Source: a gamma proteobacterium SCGC AB-629-P17 (GTDB taxonomy: Bacteria > Pseudomonadota > Gammaproteobacteria > PS1 > Pseudothioglobaceae). From it: DNA of 64,000 nt. A program made the position numbers and the translations under genes. A model generated the notes under the pieces. It ran no database searches. It had not been told where the DNA came from and saw nothing but the letters and a program-made list of their open reading frames with translations. Below, one piece after another: positions 19,393 to 27,970 of the stretch; the stretch's first letter is position 1, and every line of letters begins with the position of its first letter. Location: the NCBI GenBank assembly GCA_000372785.1, contig KB889791.1, positions 1 to 64,000 on the forward strand, given 5' to 3'.

Positions 19393-19833
19393 ATGGTCGT
19401 TATTCAAAATATCATTAATGATGCAACCGTAGATGAGGAAAAACTCAAACTTACCTGCCAGCAATTTATGCAAGAGTTTGATGTTGATGATAGTGAGTTG
19501 GTGGTACGTCTTGTATCACCTATAGAGATTCAGGTTCTTAATAAAGAGTATCGATCGAAAAATCAAGTAACTAATGTCCTTTCTTTTTCAAGCGACATAC
19601 CTTTGGAAATTGGAGAATCTATTTTAGGAGATGTGGTTATTTGTGTGGATGTGGTTCGAGAGGAAGCTGTATTAGGGGATAAAAATTTTCCAGATCATTT
19701 AAGCCACATGGCTATTCATGGGATTCTTCACTTGTTGGGCTATGACCATGAAGATTTAACTTCTGCAAATAAGATGGAAGGAATTGAGATTGAATTTTTA
19801 AAAAAAATTGGGGTTAATAACCCTTATCAATGA
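19393..19833 (+). CDS. ybeY: Endoribonuclease/rRNA maturation factor YbeY
   Basis: Zinc-dependent RNase that acts in 16S rRNA 3'-end maturation and ribosome quality control. It has 146 residues. The metal site H-x3-H-x5-H is exact in HMAIHGILHLLGYDH, and NKEYRSKNQVTNVLSF is the other family block. It converges on tilS with one base between the stops. The phoH gene that often precedes ybeY is not adjacent; priA is divergent instead. Confidence 0.95.
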   Translation: MVVIQNIINDATVDEEKLKLTCQQFMQEFDVDDSELVVRLVSPIEIQVLNKEYRSKNQVTNVLSFSSDIPLEIGESILGDVVICVDVVREEAVLGDKNFPDHLSHMAIHGILHLLGYDHEDLTSANKMEGIEIEFLKKIGVNNPYQ

Positions 19834-19834
19834 T

Positions 19835-21004
19835 TTAACCCTCAACCATCTCACCTAAATTTTCCATAGCCCGTAACTTGCCATCGATGTAGTACATTCT
19901 TAGATGGTCCCTTTCCCACGGTGGGATATTTGCTTCTTGCAAAATTTTTTTCAGCGATTGTGAGTGCTTTTTACCTTTGAGCTTGATGCGTTGTCCATCT
20001 TGACGAAAGCGCACTTCAAAATTAGGTAGATCTTTTAAAGATTCATAATAACGACAAGGCCTAATAGAGTTGGTTTGGGTTTCGTCAAAAAAATAGAGCT
20101 CGTTATGATATCGTCTAACCTCGTAATGATGCCAGCTAACGATAGATTTTGCATCTGCCTTGGCATGAATTAGAGAAATAATTTCTTGCAAGACTTTATC
20201 AGATGGAGAGAGTAATTCGTGCTGACTAATGTAATGACGAATAACATTAACCATTCTTCTGTTCGGTAATTTAACTAAAGGGGTAACTTGTAATTTGTCC
20301 TCAATAATGAGGTCGTGATTAGTAATATCTAGTTTAGCTAAATCATGCATTAAATTGAGTGCTTCGGCTTGATGTTTGGCACTTCTCGCTATATTTTTTG
20401 TGAGGTTAGTAAATACAGCTGAGAGTTTTGGTAAAAATTCAAGCCTCAAAAGATTTCGTCTAAAGTTGATGTTTTTATTACTATCATCTTCAACCCAGTC
20501 AAGATGATTTTCTATCGCATAGTCAGTTATTTGCTGTCTTGAGATTGTTAAAAAGGGTCGGTATAGTTGATAGCCATGAATGGTTTTGTTTTTCGGCATG
20601 GCGGATAAGCCAGCAACACCACTGCCTCTGAATAGTTGTAATAAAAGTGTTTCAGCTTGATCGTCCTGGTGATGACCTGTGCAAATTATTTCACCAGTCT
20701 TCAATTCAGAGGTTAATGCAAGATAGCGTTTTTTACGGGCAATTTCTTCGATGTTAGATATATTTTCGATGAATATATCGACACTTTTAAAATTAATGTC
20801 GGCGTTCTGGCAAAGGTTTTTGCAGAAAGATTGCCACTGATGACAATAGTCTGAGAGATTGTGGTTGATATGTATAGCTCTAACTTTGCCAGGGTAGTGC
20901 TTGCTTAAGAAATGTAGAAGAACAACCGAATCGATGCCACCACTGAGGGCAACGACAATTTTTTTGTCGATTAAAAATTCGTCTTTATTCGTTAAATCTA
21001 CCAA
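19835..21004 (-). CDS. tilS: tRNA(Ile)-lysidine synthase
   Basis: N-type ATP pyrophosphatase that attaches lysine to C34 of tRNA-Ile2(CAT), changing decoding from AUG to AUA and charging from Met to Ile. It has 389 residues. The PP-loop is [15 protein letters not shown] (about 19-33), with the family block [22 protein letters not shown] and a C-terminal substrate domain ([15 protein letters not shown]). Its substrate tRNA is at 6438-6514. It overlaps accA by 20 bases at the 5' end. Confidence 0.95.
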   Translation of the reverse strand: MVDLTNKDEFLIDKKIVVALSGGIDSVVLLHFLSKHYPGKVRAIHINHNLSDYCHQWQSFCKNLCQNADINFKSVDIFIENISNIEEIARKKRYLALTSELKTGEIICTGHHQDDQAETLLLQLFRGSGVAGLSAMPKNKTIHGYQLYRPFLTISRQQITDYAIENHLDWVEDDSNKNINFRRNLLRLEFLPKLSAVFTNLTKNIARSAKHQAEALNLMHDLAKLDITNHDLIIEDKLQVTPLVKLPNRRMVNVIRHYISQHELLSPSDKVLQEIISLIHAKADAKSIVSWHHYEVRRYHNELYFFDETQTNSIRPCRYYESLKDLPNFEVRFRQDGQRIKLKGKKHSQSLKKILQEANIPPWERDHLRMYYIDGKLRAMENLGEMVEG

Positions 21005-21935
21005 AGCTTAAGAGTTTTTTGTGTCTTTCACTAATAAGTTCTTCTATAGAAACATCTTGTAACGACTTTAACTCTTTAATGAGAGCTTTTTTAAGGAAAC
21101 TACAAGATTTTTCTGGGTCTCTGTGAATTCCACCCAATGGTTCTGGAATGATTTTATCAATAAGTTTGTTCTTTTTTAGGTGTTTGCTCGTCATTTTAAG
21201 AGACTCTGCTGCAATATTTGCCTTTGAGGCATCTTTGTAGAGAATAGATGCGCAGCCTTCAGGCGAGATGACCGAATAAATACTATATTCAAACATCATG
21301 GTTGTATCAGAAAGTCCAATTGCGAGCGCTCCACCAGAACCACCTTCACCAATAACGACTGCTATGATGGGTGTTTTCAAAGTAGACATTTCGTATAAAT
21401 TTCTTGCAATCGCTTCACTTTGACCACGTTCCTCAGCACCAATTCCTGGGTAGGCGCCCGGAGTGTCAATAAAGGAAATGACTGGGAGTGAGAATTTTTC
21501 GGCCATCTTCATTAGTCTTAGTGCTTTACGGTAGCCTTCGGGTCTAGTCATACCGAAGTTATGAAAAATTTTTTCTTTTGTAGAACGACCTTTTTGTTGT
21601 CCTATAAACATGAAATTGAAGTCATCCATTTTGGCGATACCGCCAACTAAAGAGTGGTCATTCGAAAACGCACGATCACCATGCAGTTCAGTGAATTCAT
21701 CAAAAATATTTTCTATGTAATCTAATGTGTAAAGTCTTTGAGGATGCCTTGCAAGTTGAGAAATTTGCCAATCTGAGAGAGAAGTAAATATTTTTTTTGT
21801 TAGTAACTCACTTTTTAATTTAAGTGAGTCCATTTCTTTGGCAATATCAGCGTCATCTTTGACACTCTCGAGTGCATCAATCTTATCTTCCAGTTCAGCA
21901 ATGGGTTGTTCAAAATCAAGATAATTTAAGTTCAT
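20985..21935 (-). CDS. accA: Acetyl-CoA carboxylase carboxyltransferase subunit alpha
   Basis: Alpha subunit of the carboxyltransferase that transfers CO2 from carboxybiotin to acetyl-CoA, the first step of fatty acid synthesis. It has 316 residues (E. coli 319). The N-terminal coiled region ([20 protein letters not shown]), [46 protein letters not shown] and the oxyanion-hole [12 protein letters not shown] are all standard. The partner accD is not in the window. Confidence 0.97.
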   Translation of the reverse strand: MNLNYLDFEQPIAELEDKIDALESVKDDADIAKEMDSLKLKSELLTKKIFTSLSDWQISQLARHPQRLYTLDYIENIFDEFTELHGDRAFSNDHSLVGGIAKMDDFNFMFIGQQKGRSTKEKIFHNFGMTRPEGYRKALRLMKMAEKFSLPVISFIDTPGAYPGIGAEERGQSEAIARNLYEMSTLKTPIIAVVIGEGGSGGALAIGLSDTTMMFEYSIYSVISPEGCASILYKDASKANIAAESLKMTSKHLKKNKLIDKIIPEPLGGIHRDPEKSCSFLKKALIKELKSLQDVSIEELISERHKKLLSFGRFNE

Positions 21936-22002
21936 TTAGTCACCAAAATGGTAGAGATTAATTATTTGTGATTATAGCAGAAGCTATAGCTATAATCTGT
22001 CA

Positions 22003-22611
22003 ATGGACTGGCTAACACTGCTCTCACTAACCATTGCAACTTTCGTCTACGCAATTTCACCTGGACCAGGTTTATTTGCAGTTTTAGCAATTTCAACAAG
22101 ATACGGTGCGATGCCAGCAATGTGGCTTTCATTTGGACACACTGTTGGTGATATTATTTATGTTACAGTAGCCATGTTGGCTCTCAGTGCATTAGCTGAG
22201 ATAATTAGTAATAGTATGCTATATGTCAAAATTTTTGGAGCCTCTTATTTGATATATATTGGCTATCAACAGTGGCGCTCAATGGGTGTTAGCTTTGAAC
22301 AATCGAATAAAAAAGAGTCAATATTGAAGTTGTTATTAGCAGGATTTATTGTTGGCGTAACTAACCCAAAAACCATTATTTTTTATTTATCATTTCTTCC
22401 TATATTTGTTGATCTTAATAATTTAACAATTGCAACTGAAGTTCAGGTAATTAGTGTTATAGGGTTTACTGTTTTCTTTGTACTGAGTTTAGCCAATGTA
22501 TTGGGTCTTAAGCTTAGAAGACATATTGAAAATCCGGCAGTCATTATGCGAGTCAACGAAGTAACGGGTATCACGATGATTTTGGTTGGTATTTTTGTAG
22601 CGCTCTATTAA
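22003..22611 (+). CDS. LysE/RhtB family amino-acid exporter
   Basis: Inner-membrane protein of 202 residues with about six hydrophobic segments. It has the family N-terminal block ATFVYAISPGPGLFAVLAIS, where SPGPG is diagnostic, followed by RYGAMPAMWLSFGHTVGD, and later GVTNPKTIIFYLSFLPIF. Family members export amino acids such as homoserine, threonine, lysine or leucine; the substrate cannot be read here. The EamA gene starts 15 bases downstream, so the two exporters may share a transcript. Confidence 0.85.
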   Translation: MDWLTLLSLTIATFVYAISPGPGLFAVLAISTRYGAMPAMWLSFGHTVGDIIYVTVAMLALSALAEIISNSMLYVKIFGASYLIYIGYQQWRSMGVSFEQSNKKESILKLLLAGFIVGVTNPKTIIFYLSFLPIFVDLNNLTIATEVQVISVIGFTVFFVLSLANVLGLKLRRHIENPAVIMRVNEVTGITMILVGIFVALY

Positions 22612-22626
22612 TATATTGAGTTAAGA

Positions 22627-23523
22627 ATGATTGAGTCTAAAAATACAATGTCTTTATTGATGGTAATGGTGACCTTTACCTGGGCTTTATCAGGAATTGC
22701 AACAAAATATTTATCGTTTTATATTAGCGAGAATGAGATTGTTGTGTATAGATATTTTTTTGCAGTTCTGTCGACTTTTCCGGTACTTTGGTTGATGAAA
22801 ATTCCGCTAAACATTAATAAAAAAAATCTCTTGTTGTCACTACTACTGGCGATATTTTTAATTGGAAATACGCGCTTTTATTTTATGGGAATGCAGCATG
22901 GCGCCGCAGGATTGGGTGCCGCACTTGTGACCGTTTTAATTCCAATATTTGTCTACATATTTATGGTTTTTTCTAAGAAATCTCAGCCAAAATTAAGGGA
23001 TTGGCTTGCATTGCTATTTGGAATAGTGGGTGTATCGTTTATGATGAATTTTGAACAATTAAGTCTTTCAGAGTGGATGCGTGGCGGCAACCTTTATTTT
23101 GTTTTGGCCGCCTTCTTTTATGCGTTGATAACTGTTTTTGGTGCATTTATGAGAGGCATGCATGTTATGGCGTTTAATTTTTATATCTGTATTTTTGCTT
23201 TAACGATTGATTGGTTTGTGTCGTTCGATGGATCATTCCTTGCTGAGGTCAATATGGATAAAGTATTTTGGATCAATATATTTATTCTTTCAGTTTTGAG
23301 TACTACGATTGCGGCTACTCTTTACTATATTGGACTCAAAGTTTTAGGCTCTAAAAAGTGCTCTGAGTTTAGTTTGTTGACACCATTTTTTGCGATAGCA
23401 TTGGGTGCTCTATTTTTTGGTGAAATACTAACGATAAAAAATGCATTAGGCACAATTATGGCTGTATCATCACTTGTTGTGTTAAATCATGTGAAGTTTA
23501 AAGACTTTACAAACTTTAGATAA
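22627..23523 (+). CDS. EamA (DMT superfamily) transporter
   Basis: Polytopic membrane protein of 298 residues with about ten predicted helices arranged as two EamA repeats (about 8-135 and 150-290). The first has FTWALSGIATKYLSFYISENEI and RYFFAVLSTFP; the second ends with SLLTPFFAIALGALFFGEIL, the typical second-repeat signature. The role is export of amino acids, metabolites or drugs; the substrate is unknown. It follows the LysE-type exporter on the same strand. Confidence 0.85.
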   Translation: MIESKNTMSLLMVMVTFTWALSGIATKYLSFYISENEIVVYRYFFAVLSTFPVLWLMKIPLNINKKNLLLSLLLAIFLIGNTRFYFMGMQHGAAGLGAALVTVLIPIFVYIFMVFSKKSQPKLRDWLALLFGIVGVSFMMNFEQLSLSEWMRGGNLYFVLAAFFYALITVFGAFMRGMHVMAFNFYICIFALTIDWFVSFDGSFLAEVNMDKVFWINIFILSVLSTTIAATLYYIGLKVLGSKKCSEFSLLTPFFAIALGALFFGEILTIKNALGTIMAVSSLVVLNHVKFKDFTNFR

Positions 23524-23585
23524 GGGGTTGACTGTTATTATGTGAAGTATGCTTGATTTTTGTAATTTTTATTTACTATTCACAA

Positions 23586-23777
23586 CTAAGCGGTAGCTTC
23601 AATGTCGCGTTCTGTTAGATCATTCATTATGGCTGTGCGCATCTCGTCAGTAAAATCAAACCAGTCAAATATTTCATGCATGTGTCTTTTGCAACCAACA
23701 CAGTAGTTATTGTGATTGTATTTACAAATACTGACACATGGACTTTTGATCTGCCTTAATTTATTTTGCTCATTCAT
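23586..23777 (-). CDS. DUF1289 family small cysteine-rich protein
   Basis: A 63-residue protein with four cysteines in the pattern SPCVSICKYN...CVGCKRHMHEI, followed by a tryptophan and acidic patch (WFDFTDEMR). This is the DUF1289 family, small proteins with a probable metal or Fe-S site, fused in some genomes to other domains. The function is not known. It is encoded alone, convergent with the EamA transporter and on the same strand as the flavoprotein gene downstream. Confidence 0.8.
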   Translation of the reverse strand: MNEQNKLRQIKSPCVSICKYNHNNYCVGCKRHMHEIFDWFDFTDEMRTAIMNDLTERDIEATA

Positions 23778-23852
23778 AGTGGTGGATTATAAATTACAAT
23801 TACTTTTAAACAGAAAAATTCACGTTTTTCTATATTCAAGTGGCAATTTAAT

Positions 23853-26270
23853 TTAAACACGCAGCTTCTCATTATCCTTGTCATAAGATGCGCTCGTCGA
23901 GACATGGCACTTTCTAGTGCCTATTGAAGTATCAACAGTTAGGTTGGTTCCTTCCTTGCAATGCTCTGGCTTAATGTAGGCAAAGGCAATACTGTGGCCT
24001 ACCCGATAACCATAAGCACCACTAGTGATGATCCCACTCAGTTTGTCACCAAAAAAGACGGCCTCATTTCCAAAACATTCTGCAGGCAATTGGTCGTCAA
24101 ATACTAGGTATGCTAGCTTTGTATTAACACCATTAGTTTTTCGTTCACGTATATTATCCGAACCGATAAAGTCTCTACTAAGGTCAAGGAATCGATCCAT
24201 TCCAGCCTCTAGGGCAGAAATCTCTTCTGTAAACTCTGCTCCATAAGCACGATACATTTTTTCCAATCGCATACTATTAAAAGCCTGACCGCCAAAGTCC
24301 TGTAGTCCGTGTTGCTCACCCATTTCCATTAAGGATTCATAGATAGAGATGAGTTGCCAACTTGGCATATGTAGTTCCCACCCCAACTCACCCGCGTAGG
24401 ACACCCGCATCGCGAAAACAGAAGCCGAGTCAATTGTAATGTTTCTACAGCTCAGCCAAGAAAATCCGTTATTGCTGAGATCTTCTCGAGTGCATTGCTC
24501 TAGTATTTGACGGGCATTCGGTCCAGTTAAAAGCAAACCACCCCAGCTCTCCGTAATATCTTCGATTTCAACTTCATATCCATCAGAGTGCAACTCAAGC
24601 CACTGATAATCTTTTACTTGCGAGCCTATAGCGCCCATTAAAATGAAATGTTCTAGGTTAATACGACTGATGGTCTGTTCTGCCATAATGCCACCATTTG
24701 GAGCATGGAAAAGAGTCAAACCAATTCGCTCATCTTTCTCAGGCAGTTTATTGCAGGACAATTGATCTAAAAATGCAAAAGCATCTTTTCCAGTTACTCT
24801 AAATTTTGCAGTTCCGCTTATATCGGTAACGCCGCAATGGTTTTCGACAGCAGAACACTCCAGAGCAACGGCCTCGTGAGCCTCACTGTGAGCCCAGGTA
24901 TGACTTTCTTTTCTAATGCTTTCTGTTGTAAACCAGGCGGGTTTTTCAAATCCTGTATTGACGATATGAACTGCGCCCTTCTGTGCCAGCACTGTATGCA
25001 GCGCACTAACCCTAATTGGTCTGCCATGTGGCCTGTTTTCATTAGGTACAGCCATAGCATACATCCTTTCATATGATTCAATTGCGCGAGTAATACAGTA
25101 TTTCTTATCCGCCCAAAGATCAAATCGGCGAGAATCTAATGAAGACATATTGAGTTCAGTTTGTCCATACACCATCCATTGTGCTAGGTATTTACCAATA
25201 CCACCTTGGGCAATACCAATACTAGCACCACATAAATTCCAAAAGTTTCTTAACCCTTTGGCTGGTCCAACAAGCAGGTTGTCATCTGGTGTATGGGTAA
25301 TGAGTCCATTGATGATGCTGCTAATACCAACCTCCTTGAATAAAGGTACAATATCCATACAGCGCTCTAAAAAAGGCATAAGTCGCTCTAGGTCTCCTTC
25401 GAATAACTCTCTATCAAATGACCAATCTACTCCTTCTAATGCCCAGGGTTTAGACCCCCTTGTTTCATATGGACCAATCAAAATTCCGTTCCCCTCTTGA
25501 CGAATATATGAGGCCGCTATAGAGTCACGGGTGACAGGTAGTTCTTTTGTTAGTGCAGCAATATCTGGGTGATTATCAGTAATCAAGTATTGATGCTGGA
25601 GGTTGACTAGGGGTACATAAGAACCAACCATTTCGCCAACCTGCGGTGAAAAACAACCACCAGCATTAACAACATGCTGAGCGATAATATTTCCCAATTC
25701 AGTGACAACTTCATATTCACCACTAGATAGAATGTTGATATCAATAACTCGGTTAAAGTTACTTACCTGAGCTCCAGCTTTTTTACCCAGTTGCGCTAAT
25801 TGTGTAACTACAGTTGTTGGGTCAACGTGTCCGTCATTAGGGGTATATAAGATGTTACGTGCATTATCAAAGCTCATCACCGGGTTGATAGTTGAAGCTT
25901 CTTCCTTTGAGACAAAATACATTTCGCAGCCAATATGGTTTGCTCTACTTATGATGTTGCGAAACCACTGCTCCTCAACTTCGGTATGTCCCACCCTTAA
26001 AGAACCAGTTTTGTGAAATGATGAAGCAAGCCCAGTTTTTTCTGGAAGAATTTCATCGTAAAGTTTTATCGTATATTCATGAATATGGGAGAGTGTGTGG
26101 TTACCATTAAAATTTGGACATAGACCTGCTGCATGCCATGTAGAGCCACTCGTAAGCTCGCCCTTTTCAACTAACACAATATCAGTCAAACCCTCTTGCG
26201 TTAGATGGTACATAAGGTTTACACCTAGAGAGCCACCACCAATAATTACTACTTGAGCATGTGTTTTCAT
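23853..26270 (-). CDS. FAD-dependent dimethylglycine/sarcosine dehydrogenase family protein with GcvT domains
   Basis: An 805-residue flavoprotein with an N-terminal DAO oxidoreductase domain and dinucleotide loop VVIIGGGSLGVNLMYHL (residues 7-23). Next comes GSTWHAAGL, where His46 corresponds to the histidine that carries covalent FAD in mammalian dimethylglycine and sarcosine dehydrogenases. The C-terminal half (about 440-800) is GcvT-like and would pass the released one-carbon unit to tetrahydrofolate. Likely reaction: oxidative demethylation of dimethylglycine or sarcosine. It follows the MttB-family gene by 12 bases on the same strand, which supports methylated amine or betaine use. The precise substrate is not decided by sequence. 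Confidence 0.83.
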   Translation of the reverse strand: MKTHAQVVIIGGGSLGVNLMYHLTQEGLTDIVLVEKGELTSGSTWHAAGLCPNFNGNHTLSHIHEYTIKLYDEILPEKTGLASSFHKTGSLRVGHTEVEEQWFRNIISRANHIGCEMYFVSKEEASTINPVMSFDNARNILYTPNDGHVDPTTVVTQLAQLGKKAGAQVSNFNRVIDINILSSGEYEVVTELGNIIAQHVVNAGGCFSPQVGEMVGSYVPLVNLQHQYLITDNHPDIAALTKELPVTRDSIAASYIRQEGNGILIGPYETRGSKPWALEGVDWSFDRELFEGDLERLMPFLERCMDIVPLFKEVGISSIINGLITHTPDDNLLVGPAKGLRNFWNLCGASIGIAQGGIGKYLAQWMVYGQTELNMSSLDSRRFDLWADKKYCITRAIESYERMYAMAVPNENRPHGRPIRVSALHTVLAQKGAVHIVNTGFEKPAWFTTESIRKESHTWAHSEAHEAVALECSAVENHCGVTDISGTAKFRVTGKDAFAFLDQLSCNKLPEKDERIGLTLFHAPNGGIMAEQTISRINLEHFILMGAIGSQVKDYQWLELHSDGYEVEIEDITESWGGLLLTGPNARQILEQCTREDLSNNGFSWLSCRNITIDSASVFAMRVSYAGELGWELHMPSWQLISIYESLMEMGEQHGLQDFGGQAFNSMRLEKMYRAYGAEFTEEISALEAGMDRFLDLSRDFIGSDNIRERKTNGVNTKLAYLVFDDQLPAECFGNEAVFFGDKLSGIITSGAYGYRVGHSIAFAYIKPEHCKEGTNLTVDTSIGTRKCHVSTSASYDKDNEKLRV

Positions 26271-26282
26271 ATTAGATGTTTT

Positions 26283-27839
26283 TTATAGTGGTTTTCGTCC
26301 AATAGCTTTACGACTTAATTGAATCTTAAATTTTTCTCTCAACTCTTCGTCTGTAGTATCGCTAATATGGCTAGGGAAGTGAGTTGCAAGTATCTCTTTT
26401 TTTCTTGCGATTGCACCATCTAAGATAACCTGTTTACCTTTATCTTTCCAGTCATTTGGGCTGTCTCGGTCACTCAGTTCGGGGTAAATATATTCGCTCT
26501 GCATAACATTGATTGTTTGTTCAGAGCCCAGGTAGTGGCCACGATTGTTTAGGCAAACATCTTTGACAGCTTCGAAGCATAACGATTCTTTGCTGTCATC
26601 ACTGAAACCCTTTGTCATTCTCATAGAAGCCCCTAAAAAATCATTGTCTAATAATAAGCTTTCAGGGCAGGTGCCTAAAAGACTTGCATACATTCCTGCT
26701 GATTCATAAATAATATTAGCACCGGCTATAGCAGTTACAACATGCGTTGAAGCGCGCTCCGTTCCTGCCTGGTAGTCAGGAAACTTTGCATCTGTCATGC
26801 CTGCGGCAGTGCCTGTTGGCAAATCAAAATAAACTCCCATTTGGGCACAAGCAGCTGAGATTAAACCTTGTTCAGGCGACCCCCCACACATCGCTCCAGT
26901 GCGAAGATCTGAGACAAATGGCCAAGTCCCTAGAATTGCTGGTGCGCCAGGTTTAATCGCATTAACATAAACCAGTCCCCCCAGACATTCCGCCCAAGCT
27001 TGAGATACCACGCCTGGTAAAAGTGGCGGTGCAGTGGCACCAGCCTGAGCAGCAGAAAGAAGTAAAATAGGCATACCACCTTCAACACCGACACGTAGGC
27101 ATTCCAAAGACTCCTCCGCAAATTTCATTGGTGGTACAACAAAGCAGTTACTCATACTAACAAAAGGACGCTGTCGCCATTTATCCTCGCTGCCAGCAAT
27201 AATATGCAACATCTCAAGACCATCAGTGACATGGGGTGATTCAGTAAAACTCACTCCAATGTGTTTTTGCGTCCCCATCACTGCACAATAAACTGAGTTT
27301 TGATCCATAGACCGTGGATCTGCTATATCACGTAGCACGCAGGTTCTTTGAAACATATGGATATGTTCACATTTGTCAGTAATTCGAGCCATGTCATAAA
27401 GATCTTGAGTGAACGATTCTCTATATTCATTGTTCTCAGGATCGGCAATCATAACTGCAGCACCCGCAGTAGAGAAGTGCACTTTTGACCCACTCAAATC
27501 CAAATCATATTGAGGAGACTGGCCGTGCAGAGTCAAACTATGTTGCGCTAAGTCCATAGCTTTTTTAACCACTTCTTTTGGCATTCTAAGTCTACCATCA
27601 TCACCCATGATTGCACCAAACGCAACACAGGCTTCAATACAATGCGGAGTTGCGTCAGCAAAGCCAATTTCTTCAAGGATGCGGTAAACATTAACCTCAA
27701 TTGCCTGAACTTGCTTATCACTCAGTGGCTTATACCTGCCACCAATCTCACCAGGCTTAACAGGCTTCTCTTCTTCAGTTAAAGGAGTGTTTCTTAAGGC
27801 AATTCTTGCCTCTCTTCCACCTGATTTCCTTTTGGTCAT
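26283..27839 (-). CDS. MttB-family (trimethylamine/glycine betaine type) methyltransferase, non-pyrrolysine
   Basis: 518 residues of the trimethylamine methyltransferase superfamily. The N-terminus resembles other bacterial MttB homologues (GGREARIALRNTP and GRYKPLSDKQVQAIE). Core blocks include VHFSTAGAAVMIADPEN, FVSMSNCFVVPPMKF, GTWPFVSDLRTGAMCGGSPEQ and DAKFPDYQAGTERASTH. The frame is uninterrupted, so there is no in-frame amber (pyrrolysine) codon. Non-pyrrolysine members such as MtgB demethylate glycine betaine with a corrinoid protein. No corrinoid protein or corrinoid methyltransferase gene lies in the window. It lies 12 bases upstream of the dimethylglycine dehydrogenase-like gene, so betaine to dimethylglycine to sarcosine is a plausible path. 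Confidence 0.85.
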   Translation of the reverse strand: MTKRKSGGREARIALRNTPLTEEEKPVKPGEIGGRYKPLSDKQVQAIEVNVYRILEEIGFADATPHCIEACVAFGAIMGDDGRLRMPKEVVKKAMDLAQHSLTLHGQSPQYDLDLSGSKVHFSTAGAAVMIADPENNEYRESFTQDLYDMARITDKCEHIHMFQRTCVLRDIADPRSMDQNSVYCAVMGTQKHIGVSFTESPHVTDGLEMLHIIAGSEDKWRQRPFVSMSNCFVVPPMKFAEESLECLRVGVEGGMPILLLSAAQAGATAPPLLPGVVSQAWAECLGGLVYVNAIKPGAPAILGTWPFVSDLRTGAMCGGSPEQGLISAACAQMGVYFDLPTGTAAGMTDAKFPDYQAGTERASTHVVTAIAGANIIYESAGMYASLLGTCPESLLLDNDFLGASMRMTKGFSDDSKESLCFEAVKDVCLNNRGHYLGSEQTINVMQSEYIYPELSDRDSPNDWKDKGKQVILDGAIARKKEILATHFPSHISDTTDEELREKFKIQLSRKAIGRKPL

Positions 27840-27970
27840 CTGATTAATCCGAGTTGAGTTCTGTCTGAGGCATTTTGATACGAATCTTAATCGCTGTCAA
27901 TCATTTTGTTAACTTAATTATTGCATTATTCTATAACATATATTGTTGAAATATCTTAATCATAAGCAAA

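Noticed and set aside
26283-27839. Pyrrolysine-containing MttB
   Set aside because: The frame has no internal stop, so there is no amber codon to decode as pyrrolysine.
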